Positions 33,196 to 43,578 are shown, counted from the stretch's first letter. The stretch is 64,000 nucleotides of DNA from Arenicellales bacterium (GCA_030754035.1 JASMBC010000004.1:1-64000); one strand, 5' to 3'. The notes: generated by a model not told the origin, from the sequence alone. Translations and numbers: made by a program.

Positions 33196-35294
33196 GTCGA
33201 CCAAACAAGGGCGGGCGGGCGGACCTGTTGGTCGAGATCGGCACCGAGGAGTTGCCGCCCAGGGCACTCCAGCGCCTGGCAGAGGCCTTTGCCGAACTGC
33301 TGACGGTCGCGCTGACTGATCAATGTCTGGCCCCAGCTGGGGCGGCTGTCTGGTTTGCCACACCACGGCGTCTGGCTGCGCGGCTCCCGGCTGTGGCTCG
33401 CCGCTGCCCGGACCGAGTGAAGCAGCGCCGCGGCCCAGCCCTTGCTGCCGCCTTCGATGGCGGCGGCGCAGCAACCCCGGCAGCGGTCGGTTTTGCCCGT
33501 TCCTGCGGAGTGCCGATCGACGTGCTTGAGAAATTGGAAACAGATAAGGGTAGCTGGCTGGTACATCGCACTGTGGAAGCCGGCGATAGTGCCAGTGCGC
33601 TGGTTCCGCAGTGTATCGAGCAGGCAATAATTGCCCTGCCGACACCAAAGCGCATGCGCTGGGGTAAGGGTTCTGTCGAGTTCGTACGCCCGGTCCACTG
33701 GCTGGTGGTGCTGCACGGCAGCCGGGTGATCCCCTGCCAATTACTCGGGGTGGCTGCCGGCCGTGTCAGCGCCGGCCATCGCTTCATGGGTGAGCATCGG
33801 GTGCGGATCTGCAGTGCGGGCAGTTACGAGCAGGACCTGGAAGAGTGCGGGGCAGTCATCGCTGATTTTGCCAGGCGCCGACAGTTGATTGCCCGACAGG
33901 TACAGAAGCTGGGCAACAAGGCTGGTGGTGTCGTGGTCGCTGATCCGGCGCTGCTCGATACGGTCACGGCACTGGTCGAAAAACCCCATGCCTTGCTCGG
34001 CCATTTTGACCCGGCATTTCTTGAGGTGCCGCCGGAAGCGCTTATCTCGTCGATGCGCGACCACCAGAAATATTTCCATGTGGTGGACGATAAAGGTGTG
34101 CTGCTGCCCCGCTTCATCACCGTCAGCAATATTCGCAGCACTACTCCGGGGCGAGTCAGCAAAGGCAACGAGCGAGTACTGCAAGCCCGGCTGGCAGACG
34201 CCCAGTTTTTTTGGAAAACCGACTGCCGGCAGCCGCTGGACAGCCGCATCGATGCACTTGAGGGCGTACTGTTCCACCAGGCACTTGGCAGCCTGCGTGA
34301 CAAGGCCCGGCGGCTAAGCCGGCTGGCGCGGCAAATCGCCCAGTGCCTCGGTGCCGACCCTGCAGCCTGCGTCCGGGCGGCTGAGCTGTGCAAAGCCGAT
34401 CTCGTCACCGGTATGGTGGGTGAGTTTCCTGATCTGCAGGGTGTCATGGGTCGCCACTTGGCGAAGCACGATCAAGAGCCTGTGGCCGTGGCCCGAGCCA
34501 TCGAAGAGCACTACCTGCCACGCCAGGCCGGCGATGCTTTGCCATCCTCGACGCCAGGCCGGATAGTCGCACTGGCTGATCGACTCGATTCACTGGTCGG
34601 CATTTTCTCCACCGGCGAAGAACCAACTGGCGAGAAAGATCCCTACGCTCTGCGGCGGGCGGCCCTTGGCATCATTCGTATCCTAGTGGAGAAAAAGCTA
34701 GATCTCGATATAGTGGAACTTGTCGATAGCGCGGCAGACGCTTATACCGTCGGCGGCCACCCTATCAGTGGGGCGGTACGCGAGCAGGCCGTTGCCTTCA
34801 TCATGGAACGCTACCGGGCCTGGTACTCCAGCGCCGGGTTTAGCAATGACGAAATCTCGGCAGTACTGGAAGCTGGTGCCAGCCGGCCACTGGATTTTGA
34901 CCGCCGGCTGAAAGCGGTGTCTGCTTTTCGCCGGCACCGTGACGCAGCTAGCCTCGCCGCCGCTAACAAACGCATCCGCAATATCCTGCGCCAGGCGACC
35001 GATGCCATTCCCCGCAAGATCGACTCCGGGTTACTCACCGAGCCGGCCGAGATTGCCTTGGCCGAAGCGCTGATCAAAAGTGCTGGCGCGGTCACGCCAC
35101 TAATTGGACGTGGCGATTACAAGGAGGCGCTACGCACGTTGGCTGGCTTGCGCAGTGTGGTCGACCGCTTTTTCGACGAGGTCATGGTGATGACCGACGA
35201 TACGGCCGTGCGCGGTAACCGGCTGGCACTGCTCAGCCAACTGGGTGGAATGTTTCTCGCCATCGCCGACATTTCTCTGCTGCAACAGGGCTGA
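33192..35294 (+). CDS. glyS: Glycyl-tRNA synthetase beta subunit
   Basis: This 700-residue subunit has nearly the usual length (689 in E. coli). It starts [15 protein letters not shown] after an N-terminal basic tail, a standard GlyS start. Other family segments are [53 protein letters not shown] and [19 protein letters not shown]. It is cotranslated with glyQ and followed within 4 bp by the MazG-like gene, so translation may be coupled. Confidence 0.96.
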   Translation: MSRPNKGGRADLLVEIGTEELPPRALQRLAEAFAELLTVALTDQCLAPAGAAVWFATPRRLAARLPAVARRCPDRVKQRRGPALAAAFDGGGAATPAAVGFARSCGVPIDVLEKLETDKGSWLVHRTVEAGDSASALVPQCIEQAIIALPTPKRMRWGKGSVEFVRPVHWLVVLHGSRVIPCQLLGVAAGRVSAGHRFMGEHRVRICSAGSYEQDLEECGAVIADFARRRQLIARQVQKLGNKAGGVVVADPALLDTVTALVEKPHALLGHFDPAFLEVPPEALISSMRDHQKYFHVVDDKGVLLPRFITVSNIRSTTPGRVSKGNERVLQARLADAQFFWKTDCRQPLDSRIDALEGVLFHQALGSLRDKARRLSRLARQIAQCLGADPAACVRAAELCKADLVTGMVGEFPDLQGVMGRHLAKHDQEPVAVARAIEEHYLPRQAGDALPSSTPGRIVALADRLDSLVGIFSTGEEPTGEKDPYALRRAALGIIRILVEKKLDLDIVELVDSAADAYTVGGHPISGAVREQAVAFIMERYRAWYSSAGFSNDEISAVLEAGASRPLDFDRRLKAVSAFRRHRDAASLAAANKRIRNILRQATDAIPRKIDSGLLTEPAEIALAEALIKSAGAVTPLIGRGDYKEALRTLAGLRSVVDRFFDEVMVMTDDTAVRGNRLALLSQLGGMFLAIADISLLQQG

Positions 35295-35298
35295 GCTG

Positions 35299-35634
35299 AT
35301 GGCACCGGACAGTTACAGCCAGATGCTAGCGGCGGTTCAAGCATTCCACGACAAGTACGGTCTGCGCGAGCACGGCGGCGAGGACCTGTCCTATCGTGTA
35401 GCGCTCATGGCTGAGGAACTCGGCGAGATATCAGCCTGCGTCACCAAGGGCAAGTCGGCAGAGGCGCTGGCCGAAGAGTGCGCCGACCTGCTGATTCTGC
35501 TGCTGGGCACGGCTATCGCTGGTGGTTTCCCGCTGGATCAGGCGTTTTGGAAAAAGATCGAGGCGCTGAAAACACGAAAAAGCCGCATGGTGGGCGACCG
35601 CATCCGGGTATCCGACTTTGAGGAAACGGCATGA
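35299..35634 (+). CDS. MazG-like nucleoside triphosphate pyrophosphohydrolase
   Basis: This is a 111-residue protein from ATG 35299; a longer frame would run back into glyS. It has the all-alpha MazG fold pattern, with the acidic metal-binding set EELGEISACV (first helix) and EECADLLILLLGTA (third helix). Members hydrolyse NTPs or dNTPs to monophosphates, a house-cleaning role. It overlaps gmhB by four bases (ATGA). The exact substrate is not known. Confidence 0.83.
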   Translation: MAPDSYSQMLAAVQAFHDKYGLREHGGEDLSYRVALMAEELGEISACVTKGKSAEALAEECADLLILLLGTAIAGGFPLDQAFWKKIEALKTRKSRMVGDRIRVSDFEETA

Positions 35635-36227
35635 GTGCAGGACTCGTCATTCTTGACCGCGACGGGGTGATCAATTTTGACTCTGACGAGTACATCAAGT
35701 CACCCGAGGAGTGGATTCCCATTCCAGGCAGCCTAGAAGCTGTAACCCGCTTGTGCCGAGCAGACTACCGGGTGGCAGTCGCCACCAACCAGTCCGGTAT
35801 CGCGCGGGGCTTATACAGCATGGCGACCCTGAACCGCATCCACCTCAAGATGGTCTCTAGTTTGCACGAACGCGGCGGCCAGTTTGAGGCTGTATTCTTT
35901 TGCCCGCATGGACCGGATGATGGCTGCAATTGCCGCAAGCCACGCCCTGGCATGCTGCACCAAGCCAGCGAACGCCTGTCCGTGCCGCTCGCTGGAGTGC
36001 CGGTGGTCGGCGACTCCAGGCGCGATCTCGAGTCAGCTGCGGCGGTCGGGGCACTGCCGATTTTGGTAAAGACCGGTAACGGCGAGGCCACTCAGCAGCT
36101 GCTGCTGGATGGGGGCCTCAACAACCACCTCCGAGGAATACCGGTGTACACGGATCTCGCGGCTTTCGCTGACGATCTATTAAGCGGTGGCCTGGACCAG
36201 CAGATGCACCCTCCGGCGGGTGGCTGA
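35631..36227 (+). CDS. gmhB: D-glycero-beta-D-manno-heptose-1,7-bisphosphate 7-phosphatase
   Basis: This 198-residue HAD-type phosphatase has LDRDGVIN (Asp9 nucleophile, Asp11 acid/base) and, later, VGDSRRDLE (metal Asp). A zinc site is formed by the CPHGPDDGCNCR loop, diagnostic of GmhB/HisB-N type. The reaction removes the 7-phosphate of heptose bisphosphate in ADP-heptose synthesis for LPS, which implies an outer membrane with heptose. It overlaps the MazG-like gene by four bases and is followed by plsC. Confidence 0.93.
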   Translation: MSAGLVILDRDGVINFDSDEYIKSPEEWIPIPGSLEAVTRLCRADYRVAVATNQSGIARGLYSMATLNRIHLKMVSSLHERGGQFEAVFFCPHGPDDGCNCRKPRPGMLHQASERLSVPLAGVPVVGDSRRDLESAAAVGALPILVKTGNGEATQQLLLDGGLNNHLRGIPVYTDLAAFADDLLSGGLDQQMHPPAGG

Positions 36228-36254
36228 GCCCGCGGCACAACCAGCATCGCTCGC

Positions 36255-37007
36255 GTGATCTGGATTCGCTCAGCGTTGTTCTTCGCCGGCATGGTGGTTT
36301 CGGCAGTACTGTACAGCCCCGTTGCGCTGGCAGTGTGGCCGATCCCCATCATGACGCGTATGCGCATCATCGGCCTTTGGGCCCGCTTCATCTCCTCCTG
36401 GCTGGCGCTCACCTGCAATCTGCGCTACGAGGTAAAAGGCCTTGAAAACTTACCGGTAAAGGCCGGGGTCATCATGTCTAAACACCAGTCAGCCTGGGAG
36501 ACCATCGTGTTCCAGGTAATTTTCCCGCCTCAGACTTGGGCGCTCAAGCGCGAAGCGTTGTGGTTACCGTTCTTTGGTTGGGGTCTCGCTGCCACAAGCC
36601 CCATTGCCATCAACCGCGCTACCCGGGTGCAGGCATTGGAACAGCTGATCTCCCAGGGCAAGAAAAAAATAACGCAAGGCCGCTGGGTGATCATCTTTCC
36701 CGAGGGCACCCGCATGCCGCCCGGCAAGCGCGGTCCGTACTATCCGGGCGGCGCCATGCTGGCTGTGAAGGCCGGGGTACCAGTAGTGCCGGTTGCACAC
36801 AACGCTGGCGTTTTTTGGGGTCGGCGCAGTTTTCTAAAAAAACCTGGGGTAATTACCGTGGTGATCGGCGCCCCGATACCAACTGCGGGTTGCAAACCGC
36901 GCGCGGTCAACCAAGCCGCCGAGACATGGATAGAGCAGCGTATGACCGAACTGCTGGGTGCGCCGGAAACCCCAACCGATTCCAAGCAGGCCCGCCATCA
37001 TGGCTGA
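36255..37007 (+). CDS. plsC: 1-acyl-sn-glycerol-3-phosphate acyltransferase
   Basis: This 250-residue inner-membrane acyltransferase starts with GTG. It has a hydrophobic N-terminal segment (about 5-25) and a second (about 37-55), then the acyltransferase motif SKHQSAWE; His77 is followed four residues later by Glu82 instead of Asp, as in several proteobacterial PlsC-like proteins. FPEGTR (148-153) is the substrate-binding block. It converts lysophosphatidic acid to phosphatidic acid for phospholipids. It overlaps the next gene by eight bases. Confidence 0.92.
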   Translation: MIWIRSALFFAGMVVSAVLYSPVALAVWPIPIMTRMRIIGLWARFISSWLALTCNLRYEVKGLENLPVKAGVIMSKHQSAWETIVFQVIFPPQTWALKREALWLPFFGWGLAATSPIAINRATRVQALEQLISQGKKKITQGRWVIIFPEGTRMPPGKRGPYYPGGAMLAVKAGVPVVPVAHNAGVFWGRRSFLKKPGVITVVIGAPIPTAGCKPRAVNQAAETWIEQRMTELLGAPETPTDSKQARHHG

Positions 37008-37920
37008 CACTGTTGGCTATCCGCCGGGTGCGGCGTTTATCGACGGTGCGTTTGTACCAATGTCAGAAGCGAATATCTCGGTGCTCGATTGGGGCTTTTT
37101 ACGCTCCGATGCAACTTATGACGTTGTCCACGTGTGGCGCAACCGATTTTTTCGCATTGATGCCCACATTGATCGTTTCTTCGACTCGATGGCCGGCATC
37201 CGCCTTGAGTGCGGCTACAGCCGTGAGCAGGTGTGCGCCGTGCTGGCCGAATGCGTTCGCAAGAGCGGGCTCGAGGCGGCCTTTGTGGAGATGATCTGCA
37301 CCCGTGGCATGTCACCCGATTTTAGCCGCGACCCACGTGAAGCAATTAACCGTTTCATTGCTTTCGCAGTTCCCTTTAGTTGGATATTGCGACCCGAAGA
37401 CCGCGAACACGGGATTCATCTCGCGGTCAGCTCAATTCACCGAATTCCGCAGGATTCAGTCAATCCGCGAGTCAAGAATTATCATTGGCTGGATCTGGTG
37501 ATGGGGCTGTTCGAGGCCTTTGACCGGGGCGCAGCGAACGTGGTGTTAACCGATGCTGCTGGCCACGTAGTTGAAGGCCCTGGCTTTAATATTTTCGCAG
37601 TAATAAACGGCAGCGCTAACACACCCGCAAGCGGCGTGCTACATGGCATCACGCGGCGAACCGCCATCGAGTTGCTAGCCGAGGCTGGCATAACAACGCA
37701 AGCGAGATCTCTTGCGGTCAGCGAACTGATCAATGCCGACGAGGTTTTTATTACCTCTACTGCCGGGGGCGTGATTAGCGTTACCCGTATCGATGAGCGG
37801 CCGGTAGCTGATGGCAATATGGGTCCGGTGACTCGCCAACTGACCGACCTTTACTGGCAGGCCCATGAACGGCCACAGTGGTCACTGGCCATCGACGACA
37901 TTCCAGCACCCGCACTTTGA
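37000..37920 (+). CDS. Class IV (fold-type IV) PLP aminotransferase
   Basis: This is a 306-residue protein from ATG 37000; the longer frame overlaps plsC. PLP motifs are VKNYHWLD, where Lys159 forms the Schiff base, and VEGPGFNIF, where Glu192 binds the pyridine nitrogen. Members are branched-chain or D-amino-acid transaminases, (R)-amine transaminases or aminodeoxychorismate lyases. The sequence alone does not decide, though the N-terminal ISVLDWGFLRSDATYDV is like D-amino-acid or (R)-amine enzymes. It overlaps plsC by eight bases, so it is cotranscribed with the gmhB-plsC group. Confidence 0.85.
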   Translation: MADTVGYPPGAAFIDGAFVPMSEANISVLDWGFLRSDATYDVVHVWRNRFFRIDAHIDRFFDSMAGIRLECGYSREQVCAVLAECVRKSGLEAAFVEMICTRGMSPDFSRDPREAINRFIAFAVPFSWILRPEDREHGIHLAVSSIHRIPQDSVNPRVKNYHWLDLVMGLFEAFDRGAANVVLTDAAGHVVEGPGFNIFAVINGSANTPASGVLHGITRRTAIELLAEAGITTQARSLAVSELINADEVFITSTAGGVISVTRIDERPVADGNMGPVTRQLTDLYWQAHERPQWSLAIDDIPAPAL

Positions 37921-37946
37921 CCCACCGGGCGAGGCCGGCACTCGAC

Positions 37947-38741
37947 TCAACCAGTTAGCCGTGTGACCAATCGGGCATAAGCTTCAGGTGCCACGGTTTG
38001 TGGCCGGGCGGTCGGGTCGATGCCCGCCTGCTTGATGAGCGCCTCGGAGCAAGTTTCTTTCAAGGTGTTGCGCAGGGTCTTACGCCGCTGTGAAAAAGCC
38101 TGGCGCACCAGTGTCTCGAAGGCTGCGTCTGAAACCGGCGGACCTAATGGCTCAGGGTGCGGTTGCAGCGCGACGACACTTGATTGCACTTTGGGTGGCG
38201 GCGTGAAAGCACCGGGGCCCACATCGAACAACAAGCGCGAGTGATAAACGCGACCCACCATGACACTCAGGCGGCCGTATTGGCTGGCCCCGGGGCTTGC
38301 CACCAGGCGTTGGGCCACCTCCTTTTGCAGCATGAACAACATACGGCTGATGTGATCGCGCTGTGCCAACAGGTGTATCAGTAGCACCGAGGAGATGTTG
38401 TAGGGCAGGTTGCCCACCATAACCAGCGGCTGGTCGGAGCTGAGTTCCCCCAGGTTAACACTGAGCACATCCCGTTCATGCACCGTCACCTGTGGGTGCT
38501 GTGCGTAGCGCTGGCGCAGCACGGGAACCAGATCACGATCTATCTCCACCAGGTGTAACGTGGTGCCGGTCTCGACCAAACGATCGGTCAGAGCGCCCTG
38601 TCCTGGCCCGATCTCGCACAGGACTTCGTCCATCTGCGCGTCGATTGCTTCGACGATGCGCCGGATCATGGCGGCATCGTGCAAAAAGTGCTGGCCGAAA
38701 CGTTTTCTTGGCCGGGGCAGGGTGGAGGATTCAGAAGCCAT
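37947..38741 (-). CDS. ksgA: 16S rRNA dimethyladenosine transferase KsgA/RsmA
   Basis: The protein has 264 residues from the ATG at 38741; the upstream extension (to 38849) overlaps pdxA and lacks a site. The SAM site is EIGPGQGALTDRL and the catalytic motif IV is VGNLPYNISS, as in Erm/KsgA enzymes. A KRFGQHFLHD start is typical. It dimethylates the two adjacent adenines in the 3' hairpin of 16S rRNA. It follows pdxA with an 11-bp overlap, as in many gammaproteobacteria, where apaG-apaH usually come next; here those are 17 kb away. Confidence 0.96.
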   Translation of the reverse strand: MASESSTLPRPRKRFGQHFLHDAAMIRRIVEAIDAQMDEVLCEIGPGQGALTDRLVETGTTLHLVEIDRDLVPVLRQRYAQHPQVTVHERDVLSVNLGELSSDQPLVMVGNLPYNISSVLLIHLLAQRDHISRMLFMLQKEVAQRLVASPGASQYGRLSVMVGRVYHSRLLFDVGPGAFTPPPKVQSSVVALQPHPEPLGPPVSDAAFETLVRQAFSQRRKTLRNTLKETCSEALIKQAGIDPTARPQTVAPEAYARLVTRLTG

Positions 38742-39711
38742 CGGACAACTGTCTTGCCAGCCGTACCGCCGCGGCCAGACTGCCCACATCGGCCCGGCCG
38801 GTTCCGGCAAGATCCAGCGCGGTGCCGTGGTCCACCGAGGTACGCACAAAGGGCAGGCCCAGGGTGATGTTCACCACTGCGCCAAACCCGGCGTGCTTGA
38901 TTACCGGCAGGCCCTGATCGTGGTACATCGCGACCACCACGTCCAGTCCTGAGAGCGAATCCGAGGTGAAGGCCGTGTCGGCCGGCAACGGCCCGCGCAG
39001 ATCCAGGCCCTGAGTGCGCAAGGCTTCCAGTACCGGGATGATGACTTCAATCTCTTCGCGGCCCAGGTGTCCGGCTTCACCGGCGTGGGGATTAAGGCCA
39101 CAGACCCCGATCACCGGTGTGGGAATCGAAAAGCGCGTGCGCAGTTCCGTATCCACTACCCGCAGTACCGCCTGCATGTGCTCGCGGGTTAATGCGCCCG
39201 CGACCTCGACCAACGGCATATGGATGGTCACCAGCGCCACGCGCAAACTGTCACTTACCAGCATCATCACCGGTGTTTTTACGCCGGAACGCTCTGCCAG
39301 AAACTCAGTGTGGCCGACGAAATCATTGCCGGCCTCGATCAGGGTGCTTTTTTGTACCGGGCCCGTGACCAGTGCGGCAAAATCGCCGCCCAGGCAACCA
39401 TCAACAGCCTGTTGCAGCATCTGGACTACATAAGGTGCATTAGCGGTTTCCGGGCGCCCAGGCTGTGAGGGTGTCGCGGAAAGATCAACAGCAAGAAGGG
39501 TGGCTTGCCCGCCTGGTGCGACCAGCGTGTCACCGCTAAGCGCTAGGGGCAGCTGCAACAGTGCGGCCCGTTCTAACAGCAGACCCGGGTCGGCGGCAAT
39601 GCACAGCGGGCCAGTGACCGGTTGCTGCAGCAGTTGCACTGCAAGTTCCGGCCCCACACCGGCAGGTTCGCCAGTGGTCAGTAAGATCGCTGTGGCTGCA
39701 CGGCTATGCAA
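38731..39711 (-). CDS. pdxA: 4-hydroxythreonine-4-phosphate dehydrogenase
   Basis: This 326-residue protein (329 in E. coli) catalyses an NAD-dependent step of de novo pyridoxal-phosphate synthesis. It starts with TTGEPAGVGPELAVQLLQQ. The metal-binding residues are in FVGHTEFLAE (His) and in VVAMYHDQGLPVIKH (His-Asp-Gln); CGLNPHAGEAGHLG is also a family block. It is upstream of ksgA and downstream of glmS on the same strand. Confidence 0.95.
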   Translation of the reverse strand: MHSRAATAILLTTGEPAGVGPELAVQLLQQPVTGPLCIAADPGLLLERAALLQLPLALSGDTLVAPGGQATLLAVDLSATPSQPGRPETANAPYVVQMLQQAVDGCLGGDFAALVTGPVQKSTLIEAGNDFVGHTEFLAERSGVKTPVMMLVSDSLRVALVTIHMPLVEVAGALTREHMQAVLRVVDTELRTRFSIPTPVIGVCGLNPHAGEAGHLGREEIEVIIPVLEALRTQGLDLRGPLPADTAFTSDSLSGLDVVVAMYHDQGLPVIKHAGFGAVVNITLGLPFVRTSVDHGTALDLAGTGRADVGSLAAAVRLARQLSDGF

Positions 39712-39729
39712 GAAGGCCCCCTTTGGGAC

Positions 39730-41559
39730 TTACTCCACCGTGACGGACTTAGCGAGGTTGCGCGGCTTGTCGACGTCGGTGCCCTTGATCAGGGCAACGT
39801 GGTAGGAAAGCAACTGCAGCGGCACCGTGTAGATAATCGGTGCGATGGCGCTGTCCACCGGTGCAACGTGCAGCACGGTGACGTCCTCGCGTGACTCCAG
39901 GCCCGATGCCGGATCCGCAAAAAGATATAGCCTGCCGCGGCGTGCACGCACTTCCTCCAGATTAGATTTCAATTTCTCAATCAAAAGATCATTGGGTGCA
40001 ACAGCTACCACCGGCATTTTTTCATCGACCAGCGCCAGGGGGCCGTGCTTGAGTTCGCCGGCCGGATAAGCTTCGGCGTGGATATAGGAGATCTCCTTGA
40101 GCTTGAGCGCGCCTTCCATGGCGATAGGAAAATGTGCGCCACGGCCGAGGAACAGCGCGTGCTCTTTGTCACTAAAAACCTGAGCCATTTCAGCGATCGC
40201 ATCTTCCATAGCCAGCGCTGCTTCAAGGGCGCCGGGCAGGGTGCGAATCTGGTGCACCACGTGGGCCTCAAACCCCGAGTCGAAGCCATGGCGGCGTGAG
40301 AGCACCAGCGCCAACAACAGTAGGCCCGTCATTGCACTGACAAAAGTCTTGGTCGATGCGACACCTACCTCGGGGCCACAATGTGTCATAAAAACCAGAT
40401 CTGACTCGCGCACCAGAGAAGATTCAGCCACATTGCACACAACCAGTGCCCCGACAACTCCCTGACGCTTGGCCTCTTCAAGCGCCGCCAGCGTGTCGGC
40501 TGTTTCACCCGACTGAGAGATAGTCACCACCAAGGTGCCCTCGCGGGCCGCATGCCGCCGGTAACGGTATTCGCTCGCGACCTCGACCTCGCAGGGGACC
40601 CCGACATACTCCAGCCAGTGTCGTGCCACCAACCCTGCGTGGTAACTCGTGCCACAGGCGATAATCAGTACCTGCCGGGTCGCATCGAAAATCCTGCCGG
40701 CCTCGCTGCCAAAAGCGTCTTCCAGTACGCGGTCACCCAGCAGCCGGTCTTCCAGCGTGTCGCTCACAGCGCGGGGTTGCTCGTGAATTTCTTTCTGCAT
40801 GAAATGGCGATGCTCGCCGAGTTCGGCACCCGCCCCCGATTGGGTACTGGTATGGATAACGCGCTCCACTGGGCTGCCGCCGCTGTCCTTGATAGCGCAG
40901 CTTGCACCCCGTATGTCGGCAACATCACCGTTTTCGAGTACTTGGTACCGGCGAGTCGCGGGTAGCAGGGCATTGATATCCGATGCCACAAAAGACTCCT
41001 TTTCGGCACGACCTAACAGCAGTGGTGGACCCTGGCGGGCAGCGACCAGCCGGCCCGGTTCACCGGCATGGACCACGGCAAGGGCGAAACTTCCGGCGAG
41101 CTCGTCCATGGTCGCACGTACAGCATCAGCGAGATCCAGGCCGTTTTGCAGGTGCAGGTACACCTGGTGTACCACTACCTCGGTATCGGTCTGTGAAGTG
41201 AACGCCAGGCCCGCCTCTTGCTGACTGTGGCGAAGGGCCTCGTGGTTCTCGACAATACCGTTGCAGACCAGCGCCAGCGTACCATTGCAAATATGCGGGT
41301 GAGCGTTAGTTTCGCTGACCCCACCATGCGTTGCCCAGCGGGTATGCGCTAGACCGGTCGTTCCGGCGAGCGGAGTTTGGGTCAGCGCCCGCTCAAGTTC
41401 TTTGACCTTGCCCACTGTACGGGCGCGCTCCAGTCTGCCACTCTGGTTAATGACGACAACACCGGCCGAGTCGTAACCACGATATTCCAGGCGGCGCAGA
41501 CCCTCAAGCAGAAAACCGCTAGTGTCTGATTCTCTTACCGCGCCGACTATGCCGCACAT
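39730..41559 (-). CDS. glmS: Glucosamine-fructose-6-phosphate aminotransferase (isomerizing)
   Basis: This 609-residue protein is the same length as in E. coli. It starts MCGIVGAV, giving the N-terminal catalytic Cys after Met removal. The glutaminase domain is followed by two SIS domains, with TSYHAG, TISQSGET and CNVAESSLVRESD. The last residues, DVDKPRNLAKSVTVE, match the GlmS terminus. It makes glucosamine-6-phosphate for peptidoglycan and LPS and is followed by pdxA. No GlmS ribozyme or leader is visible. Confidence 0.97.
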   Translation of the reverse strand: MCGIVGAVRESDTSGFLLEGLRRLEYRGYDSAGVVVINQSGRLERARTVGKVKELERALTQTPLAGTTGLAHTRWATHGGVSETNAHPHICNGTLALVCNGIVENHEALRHSQQEAGLAFTSQTDTEVVVHQVYLHLQNGLDLADAVRATMDELAGSFALAVVHAGEPGRLVAARQGPPLLLGRAEKESFVASDINALLPATRRYQVLENGDVADIRGASCAIKDSGGSPVERVIHTSTQSGAGAELGEHRHFMQKEIHEQPRAVSDTLEDRLLGDRVLEDAFGSEAGRIFDATRQVLIIACGTSYHAGLVARHWLEYVGVPCEVEVASEYRYRRHAAREGTLVVTISQSGETADTLAALEEAKRQGVVGALVVCNVAESSLVRESDLVFMTHCGPEVGVASTKTFVSAMTGLLLLALVLSRRHGFDSGFEAHVVHQIRTLPGALEAALAMEDAIAEMAQVFSDKEHALFLGRGAHFPIAMEGALKLKEISYIHAEAYPAGELKHGPLALVDEKMPVVAVAPNDLLIEKLKSNLEEVRARRGRLYLFADPASGLESREDVTVLHVAPVDSAIAPIIYTVPLQLLSYHVALIKGTDVDKPRNLAKSVTVE

Positions 41560-41622
41560 AGTGTCGTTTCCAGGGTTATTGTTTATTGATGATGGCGCTG
41601 CTGGTGGCCGAAGAAAATCAGT

Positions 41623-42996
41623 TCATTCAGTCTTTTTCTTCTGCGGGCGCCGCCAATCATGCTGGGTCTTTTGCTCAGCCCGGGTAAGTGCCAGTTCGCC
41701 GGATGGCACATCACGGCTGATGGCAGAACCCGCGCCGACCGTTGCCCCATCGCCGACTTGCACCGGCGCTACCAGTGCACTGTTCGAGCCGATAAAGGCA
41801 TCGTCGCCAATCACTGTCTGATGCTTGTCAGCGCCATCATAATTGCAGGTGATCACGCCCGCACCGATATTTGCCCGCTGACCAACCTGCGCATCACCTA
41901 GGTAGGCCAGATGACTGGCCTTGCTGTCCCTGCCGAAGGTGGTGTTCTTGGTTTCGACGAAATTACCGACCCGGGCGCCGGCTGCCAGTTTGGTCCCCGC
42001 TCTTAAGCGGGCAAATGGCCCGATAGTGCAGTTTTCCGCCATCTCGGCACCCTCGATAACGCTATTGGCACGGACCTCGACCCCGTTGCCGATCTTGCTG
42101 TCAGTAATCTGGCAGTTCGGGCCGATACGGACCCGCGTACCCAGAGTCACCGTTCCCTTAATCACGACATTGACATCGATTTCACAGTCCTCACCAAAAT
42201 GCAACTGGCCACGAAGATCAAAACGTGCGGGATCATGCAGGGTCAGCCCGGCGGCCATGAGCGATTCTGCCTGGCGAGTTTGATACAGACGCTCGGCTAC
42301 GGCCAGTTCGCCACGGCTGTTGACACCGAGAACTTCGTCGCCGTCAACGCAACTAACGGTGACAACATCGATGTCTTCGTGAACGGCACAACTGATGATG
42401 TCGGTCAGGTAGTACTCGCCCTGATCGTTGCCACTGCCCACCATCGCCAACCACCTGCGCAAAGCTGCTGCTGGAGCGGCCATGAAACCGGTATTGATCT
42501 CGCCGATGTCTAACTCATCAGCGCTGGCATCGCGCTCCTCGACGATACCGATAACTTGGCTATCCTCATTGCGCACAATGCGTCCATAGCCGGAAGGATT
42601 GGGCAACTGCGCGGTCAGCAGTGCCAGGCGGTTGGTCCCCGCCTGTGCCAGCAGACCACCCAGGGTCTGTGCACGCACCAGCGGCACATCACCGTAAACC
42701 ACCAGCACTATCGCATCATCAGCCACCTGTGGCAAAGCCTGCTGCACTGCGTGGCCGGTACCCAGTTGCTCAACCTGCGCCACCCAGTTGATCCAGCCCG
42801 GCTCACCGACATGCTTACGCACAATCTCGGCACCGTAACCACAAACCACATGAATCCGCTGCGCACTGAGACTGGAAATCGTTTCCAGAACATGGTCCAG
42901 CAGCGGCCGGCCGGCGAGATCGTGCATCACCTTAGGCAGGGCTGAGCGCATGCGCGTACCCTTACCCGCTGCTAGCACGATTACTTCTAGGGTCAT
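41623..42996 (-). CDS. glmU: Bifunctional N-acetylglucosamine-1-phosphate uridyltransferase/glucosamine-1-phosphate acetyltransferase
   Basis: This 457-residue protein (456 in E. coli) starts EVIVLAAGKGTRMRSALPKVMH, the nucleotidyltransferase signature. Its C-terminal half is a left-handed beta-helix with repeats such as FGEDCEIDVNVVIKG and VGQRANIGAGVITCNYDG, followed by the acetyl-CoA region IGSNSALVAPV. It makes UDP-GlcNAc and lies upstream of glmS, the normal gammaproteobacterial order following the atp operon. Confidence 0.97.
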   Translation of the reverse strand: MTLEVIVLAAGKGTRMRSALPKVMHDLAGRPLLDHVLETISSLSAQRIHVVCGYGAEIVRKHVGEPGWINWVAQVEQLGTGHAVQQALPQVADDAIVLVVYGDVPLVRAQTLGGLLAQAGTNRLALLTAQLPNPSGYGRIVRNEDSQVIGIVEERDASADELDIGEINTGFMAAPAAALRRWLAMVGSGNDQGEYYLTDIISCAVHEDIDVVTVSCVDGDEVLGVNSRGELAVAERLYQTRQAESLMAAGLTLHDPARFDLRGQLHFGEDCEIDVNVVIKGTVTLGTRVRIGPNCQITDSKIGNGVEVRANSVIEGAEMAENCTIGPFARLRAGTKLAAGARVGNFVETKNTTFGRDSKASHLAYLGDAQVGQRANIGAGVITCNYDGADKHQTVIGDDAFIGSNSALVAPVQVGDGATVGAGSAISRDVPSGELALTRAEQKTQHDWRRPQKKKTE

Positions 42997-43061
42997 ACCA
43001 AGGATATTACTGCAATCACCGTGGTCACTGGTGGTAGGACATGGTAACGGCAGCTGGTAAC

Positions 43062-43538
43062 TCAGTGGATATGCTGCTCGGCGTGAGCTGTAATATCCTG
43101 CGGTGTAACATCTCGGACCTCCGTGACCCGGACGATGATGGTAATGTCCTGGCCTGCTAGCGGGTGGTTCCCATCGATGGTGATGCGCCCGCCAGAAATC
43201 TGGATTACCCGGAAATGCATGACTTCACCCTTATCATTTTCAGCATCCAGTTCCGCGCCCACAAAACGCAGTTCCTCAGGTGTGTTCTCTAGGTCGTCGG
43301 TGAAAGTCAGGCCTGGGTCGTGCGGCCCGAAGGCCTGATCGCAGGTGAGGGACACCTCGGCACTCTCACCTTCGTGTAGACCTTCCAGTGCAGACTCTAT
43401 TTGGGGAAATAATGGGCTCACCGAGAGACCATGCACGTAGGAAATCGGCAGGTCGCTGTGCTCAACGATTTCACCGCGCCTGTCCCGAATGGTATAGGCA
43501 ATCGATACCAACTTATTTTCGCTGACTGACTCGGACAT
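43062..43538 (-). CDS. FKBP-type peptidyl-prolyl isomerase (SlyD-like)
   Basis: This 158-residue protein has the FKBP core at both ends (SIAYTIRDRRGEIVEHSD... and GHPLAGQDITIIVRVTEVRD) with an inserted flap region, as in SlyD-type enzymes. The ISYVHGL and FPQIESALEGLHEGES blocks are typical. The metal-binding His-rich tail of E. coli SlyD is reduced to a short AHAEQHIH. It assists cis-trans proline isomerisation in the cytoplasm. It is placed between atpC and glmU on the same strand. Confidence 0.88.
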   Translation of the reverse strand: MSESVSENKLVSIAYTIRDRRGEIVEHSDLPISYVHGLSVSPLFPQIESALEGLHEGESAEVSLTCDQAFGPHDPGLTFTDDLENTPEELRFVGAELDAENDKGEVMHFRVIQISGGRITIDGNHPLAGQDITIIVRVTEVRDVTPQDITAHAEQHIH

Positions 43539-43578
43539 GACGTTACCGGCGCGCGGAACACACTTGGCGCTGTTACCG